From assembly GCA_965652565.1 (NCBI GenBank), contig CBFGWL010000031.1, forward strand, positions 1 through 30,711: a stretch of DNA of 30,711 nucleotides, in the 5' to 3' direction. This document shows positions 1 through 6,217 of the stretch, piece by piece. The notes under the pieces are model-generated. The model had not been told where the DNA came from, ran no database searches, and saw only the letters and a program-made list of their open reading frames with translations. The translations under genes were made by a program, and so were the position numbers. This DNA comes from RSA11 sp965652565. Its GTDB lineage: Bacteria > Actinomycetota > Thermoleophilia > Solirubrobacterales > 70-9. The first letter of the stretch is position 1; each line of letters starts with the position of its first letter.

Positions 1-90
1 GCGCGCTGGGAGCCGGCCGCCGAGCTCGCGGCGACATCGCCGATGAGCGCGGCGGACTACCCCGCCGCGCTCGTCGGACGGCGCCTGCGC

Positions 91-534
91 CTACTTCGGC
101 CGCGCTGTGAATCGCGTGGTGCCCTGGCAGATATAGATCTTCGGGTTGTAGAGGTCGGGGACGAGGAAGCTGTAGTTCACGGCGAGCTTGCCCTTGGTCT
201 TCTTGCCGCGGCGGCTCAGCTTGACCGTGTAGTTCTTCGTCACCTCCCAGCCGGCGACCGCGCTGGGCTGCAGCTTCTTCTGCTTGGACTCCTTGCCGAT
301 GCGCACGGGCTTGGGCGGCTCATAGAAGTCGATCCCGCTGCGCGGCGTGCTGGTCTGCGCCGAGACGCAGGTCACGAAGACCATCGTCTTGAGCTTCGAG
401 ACCTTCTTGCCCTTCTGCTGGAAGGTGATCTTGGTGCCGCCCTTGGTCTTCCCCACGTACTTCTTCGCGCCAGCCTCGGCGGGAAGCGCAACGAGAGCGA
501 GCGCGGCGGCGCCGAGAGCGAGTGCTCGTTTCAT
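91..534 (-). CDS. Small secreted basic protein, function unknown
   Basis: This 147-residue protein begins with a Sec-type signal peptide: Lys2-Arg3, a hydrophobic Ala/Leu stretch and a likely cleavage near residues 20-23. The mature part is very rich in Lys and Thr, with beta-prone segments and two cysteines (C56 and C136) that could form one disulfide. I recognise no family. The ATG at 534 is supported by an AGGAGG box about ten bases upstream. The upstream region carries a 35-bp element (586-620) that recurs before the UBP gene. Other small secreted Cys-containing proteins occur at 2195, 13451 and 27831, so this may be a lineage-typical exported protein. The existence of the gene is well supported; its function is unknown. 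Confidence 0.75.
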   Translation of the reverse strand: MKRALALGAAALALVALPAEAGAKKYVGKTKGGTKITFQQKGKKVSKLKTMVFVTCVSAQTSTPRSGIDFYEPPKPVRIGKESKQKKLQPSAVAGWEVTKNYTVKLSRRGKKTKGKLAVNYSFLVPDLYNPKIYICQGTTRFTARPK

Positions 535-585
535 CGCGGATGTTCCTCCTCGATCGTCGATTGCGAAACGGGAGATTTCCGCGCG

Positions 586-620
586 GCGCCCGGCGCGTCA
601 TCGCGGACGACCCCAAACCG
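586..620. repeat. Recurring promoter-region element, copy 1
   Basis: Fifteen bases (586-600) are identical to 2053-2067, and ten bases (611-620, CCCCAAACCG) are identical to 2080-2089, in the same order and nearly the same spacing. Read on the minus strand, the TGACG of this element lies where a -35 box for the 91-534 gene would be. It could be a shared promoter element or the trace of a duplication. Confidence 0.5.
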
Positions 621-654
621 GCACCCCAATATCTGGACGCGTCCCGTCGGCCGG

Positions 655-1737
655 ATGCTGGATGCTTGTCGCGTGGCCAGGAAGGACGACGCCGTATACG
701 TCGAGGCGGAAGGGCGCGAGGTGCGCGTCTCCAGCCCCGACCGCGTGATCTTCCCGGCGACGGAGCGCACGGGCGAGATCACCAAGCTGCAGATCGTCGA
801 GTACTACCTGGCCGTGGGCGAGGGGATCATGCGCGCGCTGCGCGAGCGGCCGACGACGCTCGAGCGCTGGCCGAAGGGCGTGCGCGAGGGCATGACGCTC
901 TCAACGCGCGAGGGCCACAAGGGCGACGCCTTCTACCAGAAGCGCATCCCCAAGGGCGCCCCTGATTGGGTCGAGACCGCCCGCATCCAGTTCCCGTCGG
1001 GCCGCCATGCCGACGAGGTCTGCCCGACGGAGGTAGGGGTCGTCGCCTGGTGCGCGCAGATGGGCACGCTCACCTTCCATCCCTGGCCTGTACGCCGGGT
1101 CGACGTTGACCACCCCGACGAGCTGCGGATCGATCTCGACCCGCAGCCGGGCACCGACTTCGACGACGCCGTGCGGGTCGCCGGGGAGGCGCGCCAGCTG
1201 CTCGACGAGCTCGGCCTGCGGGGCTTCCCCAAGACCTCGGGCGGACGGGGCATCCACATCTACGTGCGGATCGAGCCGCGCTGGGACTTCACGGACGTGC
1301 GCCACGCCGCGATCGCGTTCGGCCGCGAGCTCGAGCGGCGGATGCCGGATGAGGTGACGACGAAGTGGTGGAAGGAGGAGCGCGGCGAGAAGGTGTTCGT
1401 CGACTACAACCAGAACGCCCGCGACCGCACGATCGCCTCGCCCTACAGCGTGCGGGCCAAGCCCGGCGCTCCCGTCTCGGCGCCCCTGGACTGGGATGAG
1501 CTCACCGAGGTCCAGCCTGAGGACTTCAACGTCGAGACGATGCCCAAGCGCTTCGCCGAACTGGGTGACCGCTTCGCGGAGATCGACGACGTCCATCACT
1601 CGCTCGAGCCGCTGCTCGAGATGTACGAGCGCGACGAGGAGGGCGACATGCCCTACCCGCCGGACTACCCGAAGATGCCGGGGGAGCCCAAGCGCGTGCA
1701 GCCTTCGCGCGACCGGGATCGCAAGAAGAAGGCCTGA
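655..1737 (+). CDS. LigD-type DNA primase-polymerase domain protein (stand-alone PolDom)
   Basis: This 360-residue protein matches the archaeo-eukaryotic primase-like polymerase domain of bacterial LigD, which fills gaps and extends ends in non-homologous end joining. Visible motifs are the metal-binding D160-x-D162 (in IDLDPQPG), the nucleotide-binding SGGRGIHIYV with H201, and the third catalytic Asp D250 in VFVDYNQNARDRT followed by SPYSVRA. No ATP-dependent ligase or phosphoesterase domain is attached, and no ku gene is visible in the window. The frame stays open back to base 43, but that part overlaps the oppositely oriented secreted protein and shows no homology. I therefore place the start at ATG 655; GTG 673 is a good alternative. 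The C-terminus is a basic tail. Proteins of this family outside LigD exist in actinobacteria (for example mycobacterial PolD1/PolD2), so it may act in base-excision or gap repair. Confidence 0.85.
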   Translation: MLDACRVARKDDAVYVEAEGREVRVSSPDRVIFPATERTGEITKLQIVEYYLAVGEGIMRALRERPTTLERWPKGVREGMTLSTREGHKGDAFYQKRIPKGAPDWVETARIQFPSGRHADEVCPTEVGVVAWCAQMGTLTFHPWPVRRVDVDHPDELRIDLDPQPGTDFDDAVRVAGEARQLLDELGLRGFPKTSGGRGIHIYVRIEPRWDFTDVRHAAIAFGRELERRMPDEVTTKWWKEERGEKVFVDYNQNARDRTIASPYSVRAKPGAPVSAPLDWDELTEVQPEDFNVETMPKRFAELGDRFAEIDDVHHSLEPLLEMYERDEEGDMPYPPDYPKMPGEPKRVQPSRDRDRKKKA

Positions 1738-1754
1738 CCCGCCGGCGGGCCGCG

Positions 1755-2030
1755 TCAGCCCTGCAGGACGAACGCCACCTCGTCGACGTAGCACCAGCTC
1801 CAGTTCTCACCGGGCTCGGCGGAACGCGCGATCGGGTGGTCGTGCTCGGCGGCGTGCTTACTCGCGTGGCGGTTCGGCGAGCTGTCGCAGCAGCCGATGT
1901 GCCCGCAGGTCTGGCACATCCGCAGGTGCAGCCACGTCCCGCCGGTAGCTAGGCAGTCCTCGCAGCCTGCGATCTCGTCGGGCAGCTCGCGCACCTTGAT
2001 GCTGTCGAGGTGTGTGCAGCTCGGCGGCAT
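1755..2030 (-). CDS. UBP-type zinc-finger protein
   Basis: This 91-residue protein consists almost entirely of a ZnF-UBP domain. The ordered zinc ligands are C5/H7, C23-x2-C26, C39-x2-C42, C47/C48, H55, H59 and H63/H65, with the typical TGGTWLHLRMCQTCGHIGCCDSS pattern around residues 29-51. In eukaryotes this fold binds the ubiquitin C-terminus. Stand-alone bacterial versions are common in actinobacteria and have no established role. The ATG at 2030 lies eight bases after a TACTGT box, so the mRNA is probably leaderless. The gene converges with the polymerase gene at 655-1737, with a 17-base gap. Confidence 0.85.
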   Translation of the reverse strand: MPPSCTHLDSIKVRELPDEIAGCEDCLATGGTWLHLRMCQTCGHIGCCDSSPNRHASKHAAEHDHPIARSAEPGENWSWCYVDEVAFVLQG

Positions 2031-2038
2031 GACCGCTC

Positions 2039-2044
2039 ACAGTA
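2039..2044 (-). promoter_or_regulatory. -10 box (TACTGT) of the UBP gene
   Basis: TACTGT on the minus strand ends eight bases before the ATG at 2030. A CTGACG sequence lies 18 bases further upstream as a possible -35. The spacing implies a leaderless transcript. Confidence 0.55.
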
Positions 2045-2052
2045 GACGTCCC

Positions 2053-2089
2053 GCGCCCGGCGCGTCAGCTGAGGGTCACCCCCAAACCG
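2053..2089. repeat. Recurring promoter-region element, copy 2
   Basis: Second copy of the element at 586-620, in direct orientation, with exact matches at 2053-2067 and 2080-2089. The conserved block includes the putative -35 region of the UBP gene promoter. Confidence 0.5.
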
Positions 2090-2194
2090 AGGGGTGGGCG
2101 AGCTGGATGAAACCCAAGCCCGGGGTCTTGGTTCGACGGCGCGCGATCGCGAGCCTGCGCGTTCCATTGTCCACGTCAAACCGAAAGGAGAGAC

Positions 2195-2635
2195 ATGTCG
2201 ACCACGATCCCCGTCGTGCGACTGGCGGTCGCGATCTTCGCGATGACGCTGCTCGCCGGCCTCGTCGATGTCGCGCCCGCCACGGCGTCGAACACGAAGT
2301 GCAGCCGGGGTTGCGACGCGAAGGTCCGCTTCAAGTCGAAGGGTGAGATCCTGACCGTTCATGACCTCAAGGCGGACGGCCGCTCGGCGGTCGCCCTGGT
2401 CCAGGAGTGGCGCGACGGCGCTTGGCGCAACAAGAACGGCAAGTACGGCAAGCACGGCCATTTCTGGAACAGCAAGGGCTTCCGCGCTGCGCCGCAGGTC
2501 TACAACCTGAGCATCCCCGAGGGCCGCGCGATCCGCTACCGCGCCTGCGAGGGTGAGCGTGACAAGCGCTATGCGGTCGGCGGCAAGGTCTACATGAAGA
2601 CCTGCAGCCGCAAGTGGCAGATGGACACGGCCTGA
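2195..2635 (+). CDS. Small secreted protein with four cysteines, function unknown
   Basis: This 146-residue protein starts with a hydrophobic segment (about residues 7-24) and a likely signal peptidase site around APATA-S (28-32). The mature part has four cysteines (C36, C40, C118, C137), enough for two disulfides that would tie the N- and C-terminal parts together. A central stretch is rich in Lys, Gly, Trp and His (HGHFWNSKG). I recognise no family. A strong GGAG ribosome site (AAAGGAGAGAC) precedes the ATG. The gene converges on the WYL regulator, and the intervening 108 bases hold a palindromic block. Confidence 0.75.
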   Translation: MSTTIPVVRLAVAIFAMTLLAGLVDVAPATASNTKCSRGCDAKVRFKSKGEILTVHDLKADGRSAVALVQEWRDGAWRNKNGKYGKHGHFWNSKGFRAAPQVYNLSIPEGRAIRYRACEGERDKRYAVGGKVYMKTCSRKWQMDTA

Positions 2636-2659
2636 ACACAGCCCGACTACGGGGGGTCT

Positions 2660-2745
2660 CCCAGCGCGCGGCGGTCTGCGATCCCTGCTGAGGGTCCGGG
2701 CCGCCGCGTCACCGCAAGGCTCGCCGGGGCGACGCGGTCCCAGTC
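2660..2745 (-). pseudogene. Ghost copy of the alpha/beta hydrolase 3' end plus its downstream palindrome
   Basis: Bases 2660-2745 align with 4201-4298, the last 16 codons and trailer of the hydrolase gene at 4251-5099. CCCAGCGCGCGGCGGT, TGCGATCCCTGC and GCCGCCGCGTCA are shared with a few indels. On the minus strand the hydrolase end DWDVVVPAILAHTSR is matched by DWDRVAPASLAVT, followed by an 11-base deletion that destroys the original stop. The fragment abuts the WYL gene stop. It is either the remnant of a deleted paralogue or the second half of a duplication flanking the WYL-VOC module. Confidence 0.7.
2667..2708. terminator. Possible bidirectional hairpin terminator
   Basis: CGCGGCGG (2667-2674) is complementary to CCGCCGCG (2701-2708), with a weaker inner stem. 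It lies between two convergent genes. There is no T tract, so termination is only inferred from position and from the related hairpin at 4208-4250. Confidence 0.4.
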
Positions 2746-3709
2746 ATGAGCGCCCGGAGCGCCCACGTGCGCGCCCCAGGCGACGCTCCAGACGCTCCAG
2801 CTCCGCGATCAGCTCGGGTGGCTCGTGGACGACGAAGTCCACGCCGAGCATGAGCAGGCGCAGGGCCAGCCAACCCAGATCGTCGTCGCTGGTCACGTAC
2901 TCGCAACTTGCCCCGTCGACCGGGGTGATGGCGCCCCACGAGGCCGCGAACCGGCGCTCGGCTTCGTGTGCGGGCATCTCGAGCGTCGCCCGCGCCCGGT
3001 AGCGATAGGTGGCCGAGCGCAGGCTCGTGGTCACCGCCGTGGCCGCGTCGCCTCCCGGAATCGGCCGCGGCTCGAAGCGGGCCCCCAGCGGGGTCGGGTC
3101 CGTGATCCGGTCGACGCGGAAGGTGCGCCAGTCCCCGCGCGAACGATCCCAGGCGAGCACGTACCACCGGCTGCCGTGATTGACCACGGCGTGCGGCTCC
3201 ACCTCGCGCCTTGAGTCCTCGCCCGCTCGGTCGCGGTAGTGAAACCGCACCCGCTCGCGGGACTTGCAAGCGGCGCCCAGCGTCGCCAGCGTCTCGGGGT
3301 CGCTTCGCGGCCCGTCGCTGCTCGTGGTCGCGACGGCGCTCAGCGCCTCGACGCGGTGGCGCAGGCGCGTCGGCAGCACCTGCTCGAGCTTGGCGAGGGC
3401 GCGCGCCGAGGACTCCTCGATGCCGGCCACCGCCGTGCGGGCGGCAGTTCGCAACCCGAGGGCAATCGCGATCGCCTCCTCATCGTCGAGGAGCAGGGGC
3501 GGGATCGCGGTCTCGGGGGCGAGCCGGTAGCCGCCCGCCGGGCCGCGGCGCGCCTCGACCGGGTAGCCGAGCCGCCGCAGTCGCTCGACGTCGCGGCGCA
3601 CGGTGCGCGGGCCGACGCCAAGCCGCTCGCACAGCTCGGGACCGGGCCAGAACGGGCGCGACTGAAGCAGCGCCAGGAGGTCGAGCAAGCGCGACGAGGT
3701 CTCCAGCAT
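2744..3709 (-). CDS. WYL-domain transcriptional regulator (DeoR/YafY type)
   Basis: This 321-residue regulator has an N-terminal winged helix-turn-helix (about 5-62, with RTVRRDVERLRRLGYPVEA typical of HTH_11), a WYL sensor domain (about 140-205, with WYVLAWD at 182-188 and RTFRVDRI at 195-202) and a C-terminal WCX extension (about 235-310). I chose ATG 3709 because the family begins at METSSRLL-like sequence; the frame is open for 27 more codons upstream. It is divergent from a VOC-family gene, an arrangement typical of YafY-like regulators controlling a neighbouring VOC enzyme. Its last nine or so codons overlap, in a different frame, the remnant of a hydrolase 3' end. The ligand is unknown. 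Confidence 0.9.
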   Translation of the reverse strand: MLETSSRLLDLLALLQSRPFWPGPELCERLGVGPRTVRRDVERLRRLGYPVEARRGPAGGYRLAPETAIPPLLLDDEEAIAIALGLRTAARTAVAGIEESSARALAKLEQVLPTRLRHRVEALSAVATTSSDGPRSDPETLATLGAACKSRERVRFHYRDRAGEDSRREVEPHAVVNHGSRWYVLAWDRSRGDWRTFRVDRITDPTPLGARFEPRPIPGGDAATAVTTSLRSATYRYRARATLEMPAHEAERRFAASWGAITPVDGASCEYVTSDDDLGWLALRLLMLGVDFVVHEPPELIAELERLERRLGRARGRSGRS

Positions 3710-3743
3710 CCCCCAGAGCCTTCCAGATATTGCGGCCTGAATC

Positions 3744-3757
3744 GGACCTGATTGTCC
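3744..3757. promoter_or_regulatory. Candidate operator between WYL regulator and VOC gene
   Basis: GGAC-CTGATT-GTCC is a perfect 4-bp-arm inverted repeat in the 92-bp divergent intergenic region, 34 bases from the regulator start and 44 bases from the VOC start. CCTGA-AT also appears as a short direct repeat just before it. It is a plausible binding site for the WYL protein, inferred from position only. Confidence 0.35.
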
Positions 3758-3801
3758 CTTAGCGTTTCCGCTGGCAAGCCCAACCCACAACGGAGGAACG
3801 A

Positions 3802-4164
3802 ATGATCAGTGGACTCGATTTCGTCTCGATTCCCTCGCGAGACCCCGACCGCGCCCGAGAGTTCTACGTGGACACGCTCGGTCTGCGGCCCGATGAGAAG
3901 GCCCGCTACGAGTTCTGGGTGGGGGACACGTGCTTTGCGATCTGGGACCCGGAGCGAATGGGCGGCGGCGAGTTCGCGCCACAGCGCAACGCGCACATCG
4001 CGCTGCACGTCGACGACATCGACGCCGCCCGCGCCGAGCTCGAGAGCAAGGGCGTTGAATTCCTGGGCGACACCTTCGATACGGGCGTCTGCCGCATGGC
4101 GTTCTTCCGCGACCCCGACGGCAACGACCTGATGCTGCACGGCCGCTACGCACCGCGCGAGTAG
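3802..4164 (+). CDS. VOC-family (glyoxalase/bleomycin resistance-type) protein
   Basis: This 120-residue protein has the paired beta-alpha-beta-beta-beta layout of the vicinal oxygen chelate superfamily: FVSIPSRDPDRAREFYVDTLGL at the N-terminus and IALHVDDIDAARAELESKGVEFLGD with FFRDPDGNDLMLHGRY at the C-terminus. H65 is in the usual metal-ligand position, but the customary Glu after DPDGNxL is Met111, so metal chemistry may be altered; this variant occurs in a subgroup of the family. GGAGGAACGA precedes the ATG as a strong ribosome site. The adjacent divergent WYL regulator probably controls it. The substrate cannot be told from sequence. Confidence 0.88.
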   Translation: MISGLDFVSIPSRDPDRAREFYVDTLGLRPDEKARYEFWVGDTCFAIWDPERMGGGEFAPQRNAHIALHVDDIDAARAELESKGVEFLGDTFDTGVCRMAFFRDPDGNDLMLHGRYAPRE

Positions 4165-4200
4165 GCGGTCGCCCACAACGGGACCCGCCAACTTCGGGCC

Positions 4201-4298
4201 CCCAGCGCGCGGCGGTTGCGATCCCTGCCTAGGGGATCGGGGCCGCCGCGTCAGCGCGAGGTGTGCGCGAGGATCGCCGGGACAACGACGTCCCAGTC
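4201..4298 (-). repeat. Hydrolase 3' end block, intact copy
   Basis: The partner of the ghost block at 2660-2745. It contains the last 16 codons of the alpha/beta hydrolase and its downstream palindrome. The two copies lie in direct orientation about 1.54 kb apart and enclose the WYL and VOC genes. Confidence 0.7.
4208..4250. terminator. Possible bidirectional hairpin terminator
   Basis: Nested inverted repeats: outer CGCGGCGG (4208-4215) with CCGCCGCG (4243-4250), inner GATCCC (4220-4225) with GGGATC (4233-4238). It lies exactly between convergent VOC and hydrolase genes. It lacks a T tract. Confidence 0.45.
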
Positions 4299-5099
4299 CG
4301 CGCGTTCGATCCCGTGGCCCGCGCCCCTGAGTCTGAGCAGCTCGGCGTCGGGGATCTCCTCCGCGAGCGCCTCGCCGTGCTCGATCGGGAACATCGGGTC
4401 GGCGGTGCCGTGGATGACGAGCGTCGGGGCTCCGATCGAGGCCGGCGGATCGCTCGGCACCCCGTCGTGGGCGAGTAGGTCATGGTTCTGCTGGGCCGCG
4501 AAGTTGTGGGCGCGCTCGGCGTCGCGACGCACGAGATATCGCGTCGCTGACTCGTCGAACGGGCGCTCCCCGCCGGAGAGCACGCGCATGTACGCAACCA
4601 GGTAGTCGATGGCCGCCTTCTCATCCGACCAATCCATCGGAACGGTCGAGATGAACCTGTTGAACCGGTCAGTCGATGGAGGAAGCTCACGGCCCGCTTC
4701 CGTGGCGAAAGTCGTGCTGATCAGAACCAGCGAGCGCACGCGATCGGGATTGCCGAGCGCCAGGAGCTGAGCCGACCCTCCTCCCGCCGAGACGCCAACG
4801 AGGTGAGCCGCGGGCAGCTCGAAGGCGTCGAGCACACCGAGGGCATCGCCGAGCAGGTCGGCCCCCGAGTATCCGGGGCGACCGGGCGGGTAGGTCACCG
4901 AGCGTCCCGTGTCGCGCTGGTCGTAGCGGATCACGAAGCGCCCACCGCCGGCGAGCGTCCTGCAGAGCTCCTCGTCCCACCACAGCATGGAGGCGCCGAG
5001 GCCGGCCATGAGCATGATCGGCGGATGCGCCGGGTTGCCGAACGCTTCCGCGCAGAGCTCGACGCCGTTCGCTTCGATGGTGCGCTCCCCGTCGGTCAC
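4251..5099 (-). CDS. Alpha/beta hydrolase (RdmC/aclacinomycin methylesterase-like)
   Basis: This 282-residue protein has the alpha/beta hydrolase fold with a complete catalytic triad: S104 in GVSAGGG, D234 in HGTADPMFP and H262 in GAGHGIE. MLMAGLGASMLWW supplies the oxyanion region and YDQRDTGRS is the hallmark of the RdmC-like subgroup. The start is GTG at 5099, supported by an AAAGGGAG ribosome site. It likely hydrolyses an ester or acts on a small hydrophobic substrate; the actual substrate is unknown. Its last codons and trailer were duplicated at 2660-2745. It stands alone, facing the VOC gene. Confidence 0.88.
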   Translation of the reverse strand: MTDGERTIEANGVELCAEAFGNPAHPPIMLMAGLGASMLWWDEELCRTLAGGGRFVIRYDQRDTGRSVTYPPGRPGYSGADLLGDALGVLDAFELPAAHLVGVSAGGGSAQLLALGNPDRVRSLVLISTTFATEAGRELPPSTDRFNRFISTVPMDWSDEKAAIDYLVAYMRVLSGGERPFDESATRYLVRRDAERAHNFAAQQNHDLLAHDGVPSDPPASIGAPTLVIHGTADPMFPIEHGEALAEEIPDAELLRLRGAGHGIERADWDVVVPAILAHTSR

Positions 5100-5263
5100 G
5101 CGCGGCTCCCTTTCTCGATCGCTGTCACAGGACTCGTGTGCCCACCCGAAGGTAGACCTACCCGTGCGACCCCAAGGATCACGGGTTCGCTTCGAGGGCG
5201 CCAGAAAGCCGCCTCAACGGCTTGAGCGGGAAGCGCAACAGCGGCGCGAGAAGAAGAGGGAGG

Positions 5264-5337
5264 CGCGCCCGACTGGATTCGAACCAGTGACCTTCGGTTT
5301 CGTAGACCGACGCTCTATCCGACTGAGCTACGGGCGC
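5264..5337 (-). tRNA. tRNA-Arg(ACG)
   Basis: On the minus strand the cloverleaf is complete: acceptor GCGCCCG (5' end 5337) pairs with CGGGCGC, the D arm contains AGCTCAGTCGGATAGAGC, the anticodon loop is CT-ACG-AA, and the T arm is ACTGG-TTCGAAT-CCAGT. Discriminator base is G and CCA is not encoded. Anticodon ACG (inosine after editing) reads CGU/CGC/CGA arginine codons. It lies 50 bases downstream of fdhD on the same strand but has its own -10-like box. Confidence 0.95.
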
Positions 5338-5347
5338 GAGCACCGAA

Positions 5348-5353
5348 AGGCTA
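5348..5353 (-). promoter_or_regulatory. -10 box (TAGCCT) of tRNA-Arg
   Basis: TAGCCT on the minus strand ends ten bases before the mature tRNA 5' end, giving a very short leader. The same TAnnnT form recurs before many genes in the window. Confidence 0.45.
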
Positions 5354-5387
5354 GCGACCTGCGTCGCCCTTGCGCGACTGAATGTCG

Positions 5388-6158
5388 TTAGCGCACGCGC
5401 TGCTCGCCCGTGTAGACGTTGACGCTGCCAGCGCGCGCGAAACCGGCCAGCGTGAGCCCGCGTTCACGGGCGAGTTCGATCGCCAGCGAACTGGGGGCGC
5501 CGACGCCGACGAGCACCGGGCAGCCGGCGAGCGCGGCCTTCTGGACGAGCTCGAACGACAGCCGCCCGGACACGCACAGCACGAGCTCGGCGAGCGGCAC
5601 TCGCTGGCTCAGAAGCGCCCAACCGATCACCTTGTCCATGGCGTTGTGGCGGCCCACGTCCTCCCGGGCCACGAGCAACTCACCCCGCGCGTCGAAGAGC
5701 CCGGTCGCGTGCAGCCCGCCGGTGAGCGCGAACGCCGGCTGGCGCAGGCGCTCGGGGAGCTCGGCGAGCAGGGCGCGATCCACGCGCGGCCCGCCGCGGA
5801 CGGGCTCGCTGAGCACGGCGACGTGCTCGATCGCCCCCTTCCCGCAGACCCCGCAGGACGAGGTCGCGTAGAAGCTGCGCGGCGAGGGCTCGCGGGTGAG
5901 CGGCCCCTGTACCTCCACGACGTTGCCCGCCAGATCTTCCGAAGGGCCGGCCGGGCGCGGGCCGTCGATCAGTCCCTCCCCGTGCAGGAAGCCGAGCGCG
6001 AGTTCCTCGTCGTGGCCGGGCGTGCGCATCGTGACCGCGAGCGGCCTGCCGTCGACGCGAATCTCAAGCGGCTCCTCGACCGCGACCAGATCCTCCTCCC
6101 CGTCGCGGACGACGCGCACCTGCGCGTGCGGGTTCTCGAGCGGAGCCGAACTCGCCAT
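5388..6158 (-). CDS. fdhD: Formate dehydrogenase accessory sulfurtransferase FdhD
   Basis: This 256-residue protein matches FdhD, which passes sulfur from a cysteine desulfurase (IscS in E. coli) to the molybdenum cofactor of formate dehydrogenase-type enzymes. The CxxC motif is present as SCGVCGKG (C102, C105), along with VTMRTPGHDEELALGFLHGEGLI, LVAREDVGRHNAMDKVIG and LCVSGRLSFELVQKAALAG. The frame is open upstream, but the ATG at 6158 has a strong AAGGAGGAAA site and fits the family start. It is divergent (59-base gap) from a molybdopterin oxidoreductase, its probable client, and is followed by tRNA-Arg. Confidence 0.95.
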   Translation of the reverse strand: MASSAPLENPHAQVRVVRDGEEDLVAVEEPLEIRVDGRPLAVTMRTPGHDEELALGFLHGEGLIDGPRPAGPSEDLAGNVVEVQGPLTREPSPRSFYATSSCGVCGKGAIEHVAVLSEPVRGGPRVDRALLAELPERLRQPAFALTGGLHATGLFDARGELLVAREDVGRHNAMDKVIGWALLSQRVPLAELVLCVSGRLSFELVQKAALAGCPVLVGVGAPSSLAIELARERGLTLAGFARAGSVNVYTGEQRVR

Positions 6159-6217
6159 GAGCGCAGTTTCCTCCTTCGCCGCCGTCCTTGGCGTCCGGCG
6201 AGGATGAGGTGCAAGAT

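Noticed and set aside
1..90. Possible tail of a plus-strand gene entering from the left edge
   Set aside because: One frame stops at 108-110, but the peptide is Arg/Ala-rich without recognisable features; not enough to support a gene.
43..654. Upstream 204-codon extension of the PolDom reading frame
   Set aside because: It overlaps the oppositely oriented secreted-protein gene, has shadow-type Leu/Arg/Ala composition and no homology to the family.
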